From Monomorium pharaonis (Eukaryota; Arthropoda; Insecta; Hymenoptera; Formicidae), in NCBI RefSeq assembly GCF_013373865.1, contig NW_023415788.1, positions 12,415-76,414 of the forward strand: 64,000 bases of DNA. The letters run 5' to 3'. Below the pieces are notes generated by a model, which saw only the letters and a list, made by a program, of their open reading frames with translations, searched no databases and was not told the origin of the DNA. The position numbers were made by a program, and so were the translations under genes. Below, piece after piece: positions 23,655 through 35,157 of the stretch (positions are counted from its first letter, which is position 1; each line of letters begins with the position of its first letter).

Positions 23655-26600
23655 TTAAAAAAATGAGGTGCTAACTTCCAGTGGCACCTCATTAATGAAA
23701 ATTGAACATTTTAACAGCAGTTCTACTTGCACCCGTAATAGTTCTAAAGTTCCTGATAGATTTTAGCAATAGTTCTGTACATTAAATATATTTAAACAGT
23801 TTTTTAATTTGGCTGTTGGCATTGCACCACAAGAGTAAAGTACCACTGTTTGGCGAGTTTCAGTCAACTTTATGACATTTTCTAAAAGTTCTGCAATAAT
23901 GTCAAAGCTTTTGTAGATTTCGTCGACAGTTCCGGTCTTTAAGCATTTTTAAGCAATTTTTTTATTAGACGGCTGGCACCGCACTACAAGAGTAAACTAC
24001 CATTTTATAGCGAGTGCCAGACGAGTACATAGCATATTTTAATAGTTCTGCAATAGTTTCAAAGCTTTTTGCAGGTTTTGTCGACAGTTCCGGTTTTTAA
24101 GCATTTTTAAACAATTTTTTTATTAGACGGCTAACACCGCACTACAAGAGTAAATTACCATTTTATAGCGAGATCCAGACGAATACATAACATATTTTAA
24201 TAGTTCTGCAATAGTGACAAAGCTTTCTGTAGGTTTCGTCGACAGTTCCGGTCTTTGAGCATTTTTAAGAATTTTTTAATTAGACGGCTGGCACCGCACT
24301 ACAAGAGTAAACTACCATTTTATAGCGAATTTCAGAAGAGTACATAGCATGTTTTAATAGTTCTGCAATAGGTCCAAAGCTTTTTGCAGATTTCGTCGAC
24401 AGTTCCGGTTTTTAAGCATTTTTAAACAATTTTTTTATTAGACGGCTAACACCGCACTACAAGAGTAAATTACCATTTTATAGCGAGATCCAGACGAATA
24501 CATAACATATTTTAATAGTTCTGCAATAGTGACAAAGCTTTCTGTAGGTTTCGTCGACAGTTCCGGTCTTTGAGCAATTTTAAGAATTTTTTAATTAGAC
24601 GGCTGGCACCGCACTACAAGAATAAATTACAATTTTATAGCGAGTTCCAGACAAGTACATATTTTAATAGTTCTGCAATAGTGACAAAGTTTTTTGTAGG
24701 TTTCGTCGACAGTTTCGGTCTTTAAGCATTTTTAAAGAATTTTTTTATTAGACGGCTGGCACCGCACTACAAGAGTAAACTACAATTTTATAGCGAGTTC
24801 CAGACAAGTACATAGCATTTTTCAATAGTTCTGCAATAGTTTCAAAGTTTTTGTAGGTTTCGTCGACAGTTTCAGTCTTTAAGCATTTTAAAAAAATTTT
24901 TTTATTAGACGGCTGGCACCGCACTACAAGAGTAACCTACAATTTTATAGCGAGTTTCAGACGAGTACTTAGCATTTCTCAATAGTTCTGCAATAGTTCC
25001 AAAGCTTTTGGCAGGTTTCGTCGACAGTTCCGGTCTTTAAGTATTTTTAAACAATTTTTTAGTAGACCTCTGGCACCGCACTACAAGAGTAAACTACCAT
25101 TTTATAGCGAGTTCCAGACAAGTACATAGCATTTTTCAATAGTTCTGCAATAGTTTCAAAGCTTTTTGCAGGTTTCGTCGACAGTTCCGGTCTTTAAGCA
25201 TTTTTAAGCAATTTCTTTATTAGACGGCTGGCACCGCACTACAAGAGTAAACTACCATTTTATAGCAAGTTCCAGACGAGTACATAACATATTTTAATAG
25301 TTCTGCAATAGTTCCAAAGCTTTTTGCAGGTTTCGTCGACAGTTCCGGTCTTTAAGTATTTTTAAACAATTTTTTAGTAGACCGCTGGCACCGTACTACA
25401 AGAGTAAACTACCATTTTATAGCGAATTCCAGAAGAGTACATAGCATATTTTAATAGTTCTGCAATAGTGTTAAAGTTTTTTGTAGGTTTCGTCGACAGT
25501 TTCAGTCTTTAAGCATTTTTAAAAAATTTTTTTATTAGACGGCTGGCACCGCACTACAAGAGTAACCTACAATTTTATAGCGAGTTTCAGACGAGTACTT
25601 AGCATTTCTCAATAGTTCTGCAATAGTTCCAAAGCTTTTGGCAGGTTTCGTCGACAGTTCCGGTCTTTAAGTATTTTTAAACAATTTTTTAGTAGACCTC
25701 TGGCACCGCACTACAAGAGTAAACTACCATTTTATAGCGAGTTCCAGACGAGTACATAGCATATTTTAATAGTTCTGCAATAGTTCCAAAGCTTTTTGCA
25801 GGTTTCGTCGACAGTTCCGGTCTTTAAGCATTTTTAAGCAATTTCTTTATTAGACGGCTGGCACCGCACTACAGGAGTAAACTACCATTTTATAGTGAGT
25901 TCCAGACGAGTACATAACATTTTTCAATAGTTCTGCAATAGTGACAAAGCTTTTTGTAGGTTTCGTCGACATTTTCGATCTTTAAGTATTTTTAAACAAT
26001 TTTTTTTATTAGACTGCTGGCACTCCACTACAAGAGTAAACTACCATTTTATAGCAAGTTCCAGACGAGTACATAGCATTTTTTAATAGTTTTGCAATAG
26101 TTCCAAATCTTTATGCAGGTTTTGTCGACAGTTCCGGTTTTTAGCATTTTTAGGCGATTTGTTTATTAGACGGCTGGCACCGCACTACAAGAGTAAACTA
26201 CAATTTTATAGCGAGTTCCAGACAACCACACAGCATTCTCCAATATATTTCTGCAATAGTTTCAAAGCTTTTTGTAGGTTTTATCGACAGTTCGTTTGAC
26301 AAACAATGGTATTTATAAGTAACCTCTTTCTAAACCTCTAAGGATAAGTATTTATACATGTCATGAATTACTGGTTAACAATAGAGCGACATTGTAAGTT
26401 GATTTACAAATAAAATATTATATTAAAATTAAATATATTTGACAAATAATATTGTAATTATGTTGGTAATTTAACTTAAACAAATCATATGACTTTTTAA
26501 TTTAATATAAAAAAGTTTCTCAAAATTAACTTTTACTTTAACTAGAAACAAATTAATCTTAACGTAAATTTAATAGAATTAGTATTTATTTACGTAACTT

Positions 26601-27330
26601 TTAACATAATAGAATTCATTTCATAATCAATTAAATTTCATTAACTTAGTTAAAAATTAGATTAACTAACCCAACTCTAAAATTTAAAAAATGTCAATTA
26701 CATTACTAACACATACCTATCAGATACCATAAAATTGGCTGAAGTTTAAATACCATAGCGTAGTATTCATATCTGATAGTGCAAGACAGGATCAAATAAA
26801 AAATTGTTTAAAAATGTTTAAAGACCGGAACTGTCGACAAAATCTACAAAAAGCTTTAGAACTATTGCAGAACTATTGAAAAATGCTATGTACTCGTCTG
26901 GAATTTGCTATAAAATAGTAGTTTACTCTTGTAGTGCGGTGCCAACCGTCTAATAAAAAAATTGTTTAAACATGCTTAAAGACCGGAATTGTCGACGAAA
27001 CCTGCAAAAAGCTTTGGAACTATTGCTGAACTATTGAAAAGTGCTATGTAATCGTCTGGAACTCGCTATAAAATGGTAGTTTACTTTTTTAGTGCGGTGC
27101 CAGCCGTATAATTAAAAAATTGTTTAAATATATTTAATGTAGAATACAGAACTATTGTTAAAATCTATCAAAAACTCTAGAACTATTACGGGTGCAAGTA
27201 TAACTGCTGTTAAAACGTTCAATTTTTATTAATGAGGTGCCAGGGGAAAATAGCACCTCATATTTTCAAATATCAATTTTTTTTAAATAAATCAACGGAA
27301 CTATTTCTGAAACTTATCAGGAATTCTATG
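23655..27330. mobile_element. Expanded foldback element 2 in copy A
   Basis: A boundary hairpin GAGGTGC...GCACCTC (about 23664-23690) is followed by a long direct arm of 157-bp units (23700-26290), the single-copy core (26290-26800), a short inverted arm (26800-27200) and a second boundary hairpin GAGGTGCC...GCACCTCA (27233-27262). One arm holds about sixteen units and the other about three, so the arms are grossly unequal. The core matches those at 20690, 47390 and 56440. Confidence 0.75.
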
Positions 27331-27459
27331 AAAAAACTTTATGTATATACATAACTTAGTTAGAAAAATAACCCATCAAATTGATATCAAATTAAGGGAG
27401 AATTGATATAAATTGCATTGATCAAATCAAATTGATGTCGATTTGATGGTTATTTCTCA

Positions 27460-27747
27460 CTGGAAGGGTTAGAAAGATAAACAGAAATAAAATAAAAGTA
27501 GGGAGTTAGTCCATGATAGCGAGATTTAAGTGCGGAAACGAGGCATTAGGGAATAGATATTGGAAAAAGGAAAAAGTGTAGGCTATACAATTTAAAAGTA
27601 GAGACTTTAGAACCAATATTAGAAGAATTTACAGAATTGCGAAGACAAAATTTCTCTGTTAGGAAAATGTTATCAGAGGTAAATATAGGTACAAAATGGA
27701 TGAAAAATGTATTAAAGACGAGAAATGACAAAGAAAAGCGTAAATAG
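27460..27747 (+). pseudogene. 3' fragment of a non-LTR retrotransposon ORF2, copy A
   Basis: MIARFKCGNEALGNRYW, then after a frameshift CRLYNLKVETLEPILEEF and on to LKTRNDKEKRK, stop at 27745-27747. This has the pattern of the C-terminal end of ORF2 in insect non-LTR elements: a motif with ARF..GNE...RYW, then a CCHC-type finger (C..C....ET..H....C). Here the second Cys, the His and the last Cys are Tyr, Pro and Phe. A 3' untranslated region with AATAAA (27818-27823) follows. Compared with copies D and B, about 105 bp upstream of 27500 is missing. It sits just before the Helitron 3' hairpin and was presumably captured by an ancestor of all copies. Confidence 0.65.
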
Positions 27748-27895
27748 TCATTAAGAGTCCTATGTTATTATGTAATTAAGCTATGTAACCTTTTTTCAAA
27801 GGCCGAAATGTTTAAGAAATAAACGAGTTGTATATATGTTATATGCAATAGTAATTTTATGCAGGGTGTAATAACAAATAAAAAAATAACAGTTG

Positions 27896-27923
27896 GCGCG
27901 CGCGAAGCGCGTGCATGTTCTAG
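27896..27923 (+). other. Helitron 3' terminus, copy A
   Basis: A GC-rich stem (GCGCGCGC, loop GAA, GCGCGTGC; one mismatch) ends at 27914. Five bases later comes CTAG (27920-27923), immediately followed by the TC of the next copy. Confidence 0.85.
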
Positions 27924-28179
27924 TCCTCTTATAAAATAGCCATGTAACCCTAAAGTTGCCTGCTAATCGCGATTGCATTGTTGCCGCTTTATTCCGATCG
28001 CGATTGGCTGTCTCGCGCTTGACTCGCTTCGTGTGCGAGAGTCGTGGTTTGACAGTTTAGTCGAGAGTAGCTGTCATTGAATTTTGACAGCTATCATGTG
28101 AATATGCATATTAAAGAAATAACATCAAATATAATTTATAATTAAAATAAAAATTTAATTTAAAATATTACATTCTAAC

Positions 28180-28492
28180 AGTCAGCGTCTTCTCTACATA
28201 TTTGACAGAGAATGAATTTTTTTTGAAAGAAAGAAGGAAAGAAAAGAGGTGAGAGAGAGAGATGAGGAGAAAGAAGAAATAAGAAGAAAAACATCAGGTA
28301 ATATAGTAAAATAAAGAATAACATTAAAATTTAATATAACTTATAATTACATCAGGTAATAGTAAAATAAAGAATAACATTAAAATTTAATATAACTTAT
28401 AATTTAAAATATATTTTAACATTTCGCGTGTTTTATGTATCTGACAGAACATACATTTTATTAGAAATAGAAAAGGAAAGGAAACATATTAC

Positions 28493-28535
<43 letters not shown>

Positions 28536-28782
28536 GAGAATTAAATAACTTAGAAAATGAAACAGCGATTTTGTGAAGAAACAGCGATATTGAAAAGAAG
28601 GAACAGAAAGAGTTAAAAAAAAAACAAAAAAAAGAACAAAGAAATAAGAGAAAAATCAGGTAATAATGAAATAGAAAGTAACATTAAAATGTAATATAAT
28701 TAATAATTTAAGTAATAATTTAATTTGAAATAATATATTTTAACCGTTTGCGTATTTTATGTATTAGAGAGAGGAAAAAAGT

Positions 28783-28837
<55 letters not shown>

Positions 28838-29900
28838 GGAGAGAAGAAAGAAATAAGAAGGTAAAATATCGGGTAAAATTATTAATTGTTTGTTATAAAA
28901 AAAAAGGGAAATAGAATAAGGAATATTATTAATTTGATATTTTGCGTACTTTTCGTATTTTACAGTTTTCAGAAAGAGAGCAAGAAAGAGATGAGAGAGA
29001 GAGAGAGAGAGAGAAAAGGAGAAAGAGAAAAAGAGACAGGCAAAAGGAAGAAATGAGAAAGAAAATATCAGGTGATAATAAAATAAGGAATAACGTTAAA
29101 ATATAGATAATTTATAATAAGCAATTTTTGGCGATTGTTTGGTACATGTACCAAGGTTGATATTGGTAGGGGTGGAACTTATCTTGATACGATGTACCAC
29201 TACCATATACCACTATGAACGCTAAAACGGACTGGTTCTTTTCTCTTTTTTTCATACCGCAGATTTGGAAAAAACTATTTTACTTCGTTGCAAGGTATAG
29301 CTGGTATCAACCAGAAATGTATCAAAATGGTTAGCCACGCCTTAACCAAAAAGTACCAAACACGCGAAAACGCTCTGGTACATATTGGTACACTTTGGTA
29401 CACGTATCAAACGATCGCCAAAAATCGCCTAATATAAACAAAAATTTAATTTAAAATAATACATTTAACAGTTCGTGTACTTTACGTATCTAACAGAGCA
29501 TAAATTTTATCAGAAAAGGAAAGAGATTAAAAAGAATGAAGGGAGAAAGAGAGAGAGAGAGAGAGAGAGAGTAAGGGAGAAAGAATTTAAAAAGAGAAGC
29601 AGCAATATTCGTAGAAAGAAGAAACAGAAAGAGAGTGAAAAAAAGGAAGACAAAGAGAAAAAAGAGTGTAAGAAAGGAGAAACATCAAGTAATAGTAAGA
29701 TAAAAAATAACATTAAAATATAATATAATTAATAATTTAAATAAAAATTTAATTTAAAATAATATATTTTAACAGTTTGCATATGACAGAGCATGAATTT
29801 TTTCAGAAAAAGGGATGGAAAGGAAAGAGATTAGAAAGAAAAAGAAAATGGGAGTGAAAAGGAAAAAATAAGAAGGTAAAATATCAGGTTAAATTGTTAA
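28180..29900. repeat. Diverged purine-rich exon-like repeats
   Basis: Five to seven diverged units of about 230-330 bp. Each has an AACAGTTTGCGTATTTTATG-like start, a TTTTCAG or TGACAG acceptor-like site, a long GAGAGA/AAGAAA purine tract and an ATCAGGTAA donor-like site, then ATAACATTAAAATATAATAT. Similar purine blocks ending CCAGGTAATGAT and TCAGGTAATGAT occur in fragment E (about 40790 and 40970). Purine-rich sequence is typical of exonic splicing enhancers. The frame at 29475-29723 is Lys/Glu/Arg low complexity and probably not a protein. Confidence 0.6.
29121..29428. mobile_element. MITE with GGTAC-rich inverted ends
   Basis: The left end GCAATTTTTGGCGATTGTTT and the mirrored right end (reverse complement GCGATTTTTGGCGATCGTTT) continue into TGGTACATGTACC-type sequence. 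About 308 bp, no coding capacity. It is inserted in the purine-rich repeat array of copy D. Confidence 0.75.
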
Positions 29901-29959
29901 TCGTTTGAATATTATTTATTTTATGTAGTTGGCAGCCCGCAATTATATATGTTATTGGC

Positions 29960-30930
29960 TATTTTTTTTATATTATTTTTTTGGCTATATTATTTTTTTA
30001 GCTTATTATTTTTTTGCGCGCGCGTGCGTGTGTAAAATTATGTAAATTTATAAATAATTACATAGTATTATATAAAATATTTTATTAAAAATTATTATTT
30101 ACTTAATTTTTTTAACTTTTTTTATAAATACATACATACATATGTGTGTGTGTGTTTATAAAAAACTAAGTTTAAAAAAATTAAGTAAATAATAATTTTT
30201 AATAAAATATGCTTTTATATGATATTATGTAATTATTTATAAAATTACACTTACACGTTTTTTATTCAAAATTGCAGAAGATAAAGGATAGATTAAAGAA
30301 AGGGAAAAAGATAAAGAAAGATAAAGATAAAGGTATTTACATTTAAAAAATGGAAGGAGAAAAAAGGAAGAGGCGAGGTATATAAAAATTATTTAAAAAG
30401 CTGTTGCGTTATTTTTTTTTATAAAATAGCATGTTATCTGATATTTCCCCTCATTACTTTTTTTCTTACAATCTTTTCTTCCCTTTCTCATTCTCTTTTG
30501 CACTCTATATTTGTTCCCTCTATCTACAGAAGTCATTGTTTCACCTAATTATATTTTAATATAATTTGCCTATTTTGCCTATATATTTTACACACCCCAT
30601 CTATCTATTTATCTGTCAATCTATTTAGTCCCATATCTTTCATTTACTTTTATAAAAATTAAAAAATTAAAATTTTATGTTAAAAAAGATTTAAAAGTTT
30701 AAAGATAAATTTAAAAGAAATATATTTATAATCATAATTATACAGCCATGATGTGCAATGAGCAAAATTGCGCGCATAGAAAAAGTGTCCGCATTTGGTT
30801 TTTAAAGGGTTAAAATAATATAATATATTAAATATATTATATAATTCTTTTTCAATATAAAATTATAATTTTATTTTATCAATATGTTTTTATCATAATT
30901 TGTTTTTTAATAAAGTTTAATAATATAGCA
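29960..30930. other. AT-rich interior of copy D
   Basis: Starts with a partial GGCAGCCCGC arm (29925-29965) related to the hairpin at 1705-1865. An inverted repeat of AAATTAAGTAAATAATAA type (about 30075-30225) surrounds an (AC/GT)n run. No gene seen. Confidence 0.5.
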
Positions 30931-30938
30931 AATAATTA

Positions 30939-31833
30939 ATAATATAGGGGAGAAGGTGGTAATATGGCCATCCATTTATATTTTATTTAATAACTTTGTT
31001 AATAATTAATATTTTGAGTTGAAATTTTATGATTATATTTATCAAAATATTGCTCATTAGATTTTCAATTCAAAGTTATAAAATATTTATCATATTATAT
31101 ATTATTTATAAAAATGTAACGATACTGCAAAATAGGCCGAAAAGAAATGGGAGGATAAATATGGCTACCACAAAAATAAATGTAAAAAAATTGGTTTTGT
31201 TTAAAAATGCCACAGTATTTTGTTAGAAACATATATTTATATAAAATAAGATGTTATATCGAAACAGATGATTTTTATTCACTTTTAATGGAAATTAAAT
31301 AAAAATAATTTTAAATCTAAAGAACTCTATTATATAAAAAATTTGAAAAAATGAACAGCCTTAAATTAAACCTTTAATCGTATTATCGAGAAATTTTGTT
31401 GAAATGGAGATCTCGAAAGTGACTATTACTAGCACACTTAGATGGCCATATTGACAACATCCTATATCATCGTTCAATTTTGTATAACTCGAAATATATA
31501 CAGCCGAATAAAAAGTTAAATAATAAAAAAGTTCCCAAGTGTACATACATTTGGATGATAATGCGGTTAAATTTAAAAAGAATGAGAAAGTATGTGTAAT
31601 TAAATGTTAAAATGTACCTTAAAAAATTTTCGAAATCTTTAAAAGTAAAAATGCTTTATAATAAATGTTGACTGTTGTGCTTTGTCATATTAGCATCTTT
31701 ATATAACAGTAGGCTACTAAACAAATGATATCATAAATAATTATTAAAATTCGTCAGCTAATAATGGAGTTAATATGGGTAGCCATATTATGTCCACGTT
31801 GGCTATATTACCATTTTCTCCTCTACTATATTA
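30939..31833. mobile_element. TIR element with GGGGAGAAGGTGGTAATATGG ends
   Basis: About 0.9 kb. The left end GGGGAGAAGGTGGTAATATG is mirrored on the right (reverse complement GAGGAGAAAATGGTAATATA), both next to TAATATA. The interior repeats ATATGGCTACC-like words and has only short frames (31029-31226, 31361-31546) without domains. It is a non-autonomous DNA transposon of undetermined superfamily; TA target duplication is possible. Confidence 0.6.
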
Positions 31834-32039
31834 AATGTGTATCTAATACATTATATATATTGTAAAAGTCTTTTCCAATATAAAATTATAATTATTTTAT
31901 TTTATTAATGTAATTTATGTTTTTTAAGTTTAGAAATATAGTAAATATTATTCCAATATAAAATATAAAATTATATATATTATTTTATTTTATAAATTTG
32001 TTTTTTATTAAAAATTTAATAATATAGTATAATATATAT

Positions 32040-33345
32040 TTAAGGTGGTTCTCCAAAAAAATCATTTTCTTAGAAATTTTTTGAAAATTGAACTATCTTA
32101 ATGAGACTATGATGCATGCAAAAAAACTGAAAAAATTATGAAAAAACCTATAAAATATTTTGTAAAATATTCATTTTATTTTAATAATATTATGCATAAA
32201 ATAAGAAAAAGAATCAATTGATACAAAAAACCACAAAACTGTTTTTAAAAAAAACATGATATTAATAATTATATTTTTTATATAAATATAATTTTTTAAA
32301 AATAACTATGTATATTTTTGACATTATTACCTGGTTTTATATTTGTTTTCCTTCTTTTTCTCCCTTTCTCTTTCTCTCTCTTTATCTATATATTTTTTAA
32401 AAAGCACGACATTGTTGACTGTATAATACAGAACATTTTATATAAATTATGAAATATTTTGTGAAATATTCATTTTTTATTATTTTATTTTAATAATATG
32501 CACAAAATAAGAAAAAGAATTTAAAAACCATGACATTTTGTGCATATAAATATTTGTTAGAATAGCATGCTTTTTTATAAAAAACAGTTATGTGGTCTTT
32601 TTATACCAATAGATTGTTCTTATATTATTTTATACATAATATTATTACAATAAAATGATAAAAAATGAATATTTTACGAAATATTTTATAGTTTAGTTTT
32701 TTGCATAACAAGAAATATTTTATAAAAATTATAAAATATTTTGTAAATTATTCATTTTTTCTCGTTTTATTATAATAATATTATGCATAAAATAATAAAA
32801 GGAATCTATTGGCATAAAAAGACAACATAACTGTTTTTTACAAAAAAGCAAAATATTTCAACAAATATTTATATGCACAAAATAATTTTTTGTGAAAACA
32901 GCTATATGGTTTTCTTATATTAATTAATTTTTTTTTATTTTGTGCATAATATAAATTATAAAAATAAAATGATAAAAAATGAATATTTTAGAAAATATTT
33001 TATAATTTGTATGTTGCAAAATGTTTTTTATTATACAGAAAACTAAGCTATGAAATATTTTGTAAAATATTTACTTTTTGATTATTTTATCTGAATATTT
33101 TTATGCACAAAATAATGAAGGAAATTATTTATTATATAAAGAAAAGAAAATTAAAAGATAGTAAAGAAAATTTTAAAAAATAAAGAAAGTAGTTTTATGT
33201 TAATAATATTATGCACAAAATAATAAAAAGAATCTATTGGTATAAAAAGATTACATAACTGTTTTTTTACTAAAAAAACATGATATTGTGTACTAAATAC
33301 CTATATGCACAAAAAGATGAGAAAAATTATTTTTTATAAAGAAAA
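32040..33345. repeat. AT-rich repeats in both orientations
   Basis: A module of about 130 bp (AAATATTTTGTAAAATATTC, ATTATGCATAAAATAA, GAATCTATTGGTATAAAAAG, ACATAACTGTTTTT) occurs about seven times between 32140 and 33320, some direct and some inverted (for example 32560-32700 and 32890-33000 are inverted). Adjacent inverted copies can pair. No coding capacity. Confidence 0.75.
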
Positions 33346-33370
33346 TAAAATCTAAAAGAACAGTAAAATA

Positions 33371-33819
33371 AAGGTGAACATAAAAGTCTATTATAGTTTT
33401 TGGACATCTCCAATAATAAGCGAGATACGAATTTTTTAATTTGTACGAATGAGAGCGCACCGAAAGAAGTGCAGGAGCTCGATTCTTGAATTCATTCGCA
33501 AAAGAAACGTATTTGCAAATTCTGATCTTATAGAAAAGTTAGAAATTTATTAGCTGTTATATGGCTTTTAACCAATAAACTTGCAACTTTTCTGTTTGAA
33601 AGGGTATTTGCGCATACGTTTCTCTTGCGAATAAATTCAAGAATCAAGCCTCTGAGCCACTTTAGCTATAGCACGGCTCATTGTGTCAAGCATTGGCTGC
33701 CGGTTCGAGCGGCTTAGCGCTACTTTCGGTGCGCTCTTATTTGTTCAATTTAAAAAATTATTATTTTGGCTATTATTGGAGATATCCAAAAACTATAGTA
33801 GATTTTTATGTTCACCTTA
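33371..33819. mobile_element. MITE with AAGGTGAACATAAA ends
   Basis: The left end AAGGTGAACATAAAAGTCTA is mirrored at the right (reverse complement AAGGTGAACATAAAAATCTA). The arms extend over 100 bp, including GGACATCTCCAATAATA against GGATATCTCCAATAATA and GAGCGCACCGAAAG in both. The right flank reads TTAA while the left reads TAAA. The ORF at 33681-33929 runs over its edge and is not a gene. Confidence 0.75.
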
Positions 33820-34309
33820 ATCTCGTCTATCTTTCTATTAAGTATTGCATACATTATACGAGACACCGTGTATATAGGGCGTTTTCTGTAAATGGAGACC
33901 TCTCTCCCCAGAATATACTTCAATATTAAAAAAGCAGCAAGTGCGCAAATTATAGCTAAAAACGTCTATTTTTAAATGCCGTTTGGTATTTTTTGAAAAA
34001 TTTAGTACAAGATACCAATATGGTCAAATTGAGACTATTTTCCCTCATTTATGAACAGAATATTTGAACAAAATATCAAGACACAATATATAGACTTTAA
34101 AATGCGTTTTCAGAGTAGCTGAAAATTTCTAGATACTCATTTTAGTTAAAATATTATTTTTTGATACTTCGATCAAATATTCTGCGTGTAACTCACTGAT
34201 TTTAGTTATAATTTGTTCGAAACTGATAAACAATTATTGCAAACGTATAATACTACAAATTTAAAAATTAGAAATTTTCGAGCTAACTACAAAGGGTTTT
34301 AAAATACAG

Positions 34310-35157
34310 ATTATCATAATTTAAGTCAACATTATGTAGAAAAAATGGAAGTCGAGTGTGAATATTGTAGAGGGAAACATTTTCACGCTGAAAAAGTTCA
34401 CAATAAAGATAACTCATTCAAAGATAGTTGTAATCATGGAAAAGTTATATTGGAACCTTTACCAACATTTTTTAATGAACTACAACAATTATTTTTGGGA
34501 AATCATAAAAAATCTAATGAGTTTTTTAAAAACCTAAGAAGTTACAATGGTGCATTTTCTTTTGCATCTTTTAATGCTAATTTGGTTAATTTTAATGCAT
34601 AAAAACGAGGACCTTATTGTTTCAAAATTCAAGGTTAAATTTATTACCAAATTAATACTGCATTATATCCTGCTATAAATGAGCAATCAAGTTATGGACA
34701 GCTTTTTATTCTTGACGCTAACGAAGCTACAGAATGCCGTTTAAATGTAAATACAAATCTTCATGAAGAGTTATTGCGTACATTAGATGACATTATTCGT
34801 AATAATAATATATTTGCTCAATCATATCAAATGATGCACGAAGAAGTACTTAATCAAAAAAGTTTAGGTTTAAATATACCTAATTTAAAAATAGGATTTT
34901 TAAATAAAAAAACAGGCATTGATCGTGGAAGATATAATGTTCAAAAAATTAATAAAGTTGCTGCAATATTTTCAACTACTGCAGATGGAAATATTCCTGA
35001 TTGTTATGTTACAATTAGAAACAAATGTGATAAAACTTTAAAATACGTTAGTATGGATCCAAACGTTGAACCTTGGATTTATCCAATGTATTATCCATAT
35101 GGTACACAAGGTTGGCATGATAATATTAAACAAATCGGATGGAAAACGTGTAACTAG
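34310..35157 (+). pseudogene. Helitron Rep-helicase, N-terminal part, broken
   Basis: Encodes the N-terminal zinc-finger region of Helitron transposases (HYVEKMEVECEYCRGKHFHA, then GKVILEPLPTFF and FFKNLRSYNGAFSFASF), followed by RGPYCFKIQG and GQLFILDANEATECRL, the usual Helitron order. In-frame stops lie at 34600-34602 and 34636-34638. The frame then stays open from about 34639 until TAG at 35155-35157. The ATG at 34345 probably lies inside the original protein, since family-like residues are readable before it. A frameshift near 35140 links to the next segment. Confidence 0.85.

Larger units (their letters stand above)
16344..27923 (+). mobile_element. Non-autonomous Helitron, copy A
   Basis: It begins TCCTCTTATAAAATAGCC and ends with a GC-rich hairpin (27896-27914), five bases and CTAG (27920-27923), the classical Helitron termini (5' TC, 3' hairpin then CTRR). 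The same 5' end occurs at 27924, 40390, 41027 and 49125, and the same 3' end at 40389 and 49124. The base after CTAG is the T of the next copy's TC, so the copies are directly abutted. The interior lacks Rep-helicase. In order it has a candidate spliced mini-gene, a palindrome, AT-rich palindromic DNA, a GC-rich island, foldback-derived 157-bp arrays and a retrotransposon fragment. The 5' flank is T rather than the usual A. Confidence 0.85.

Noticed and set aside
20155..27240. CRISPR-like array
   Set aside because: The repeats are about 157 bp with no unique spacers, occur in both orientations around a core, and lie in eukaryotic DNA.
27546..27731. Minus-strand frame MSFLVFNTFF, repeated at 40015 and 48747
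   Set aside because: Shadow of the plus-strand retrotransposon ORF2 fragment, which shows family motifs.
16344..27923. LTR retrotransposon with the repeated 5' block as LTRs
   Set aside because: The repeated block always starts TC and abuts a hairpin plus CTAG; there is no TG...CA end, no primer binding site or polypurine tract, and no gag-pol sequence.
27796..27978. Minus-strand frame across the A/D junction
   Set aside because: It crosses a Helitron-Helitron junction (CTAG|TC), so it cannot be a conserved gene.
29475..29723. Lys/Glu-rich 82-codon frame
   Set aside because: Low-complexity GA repeat within a diverged tandem array; not conserved between units.
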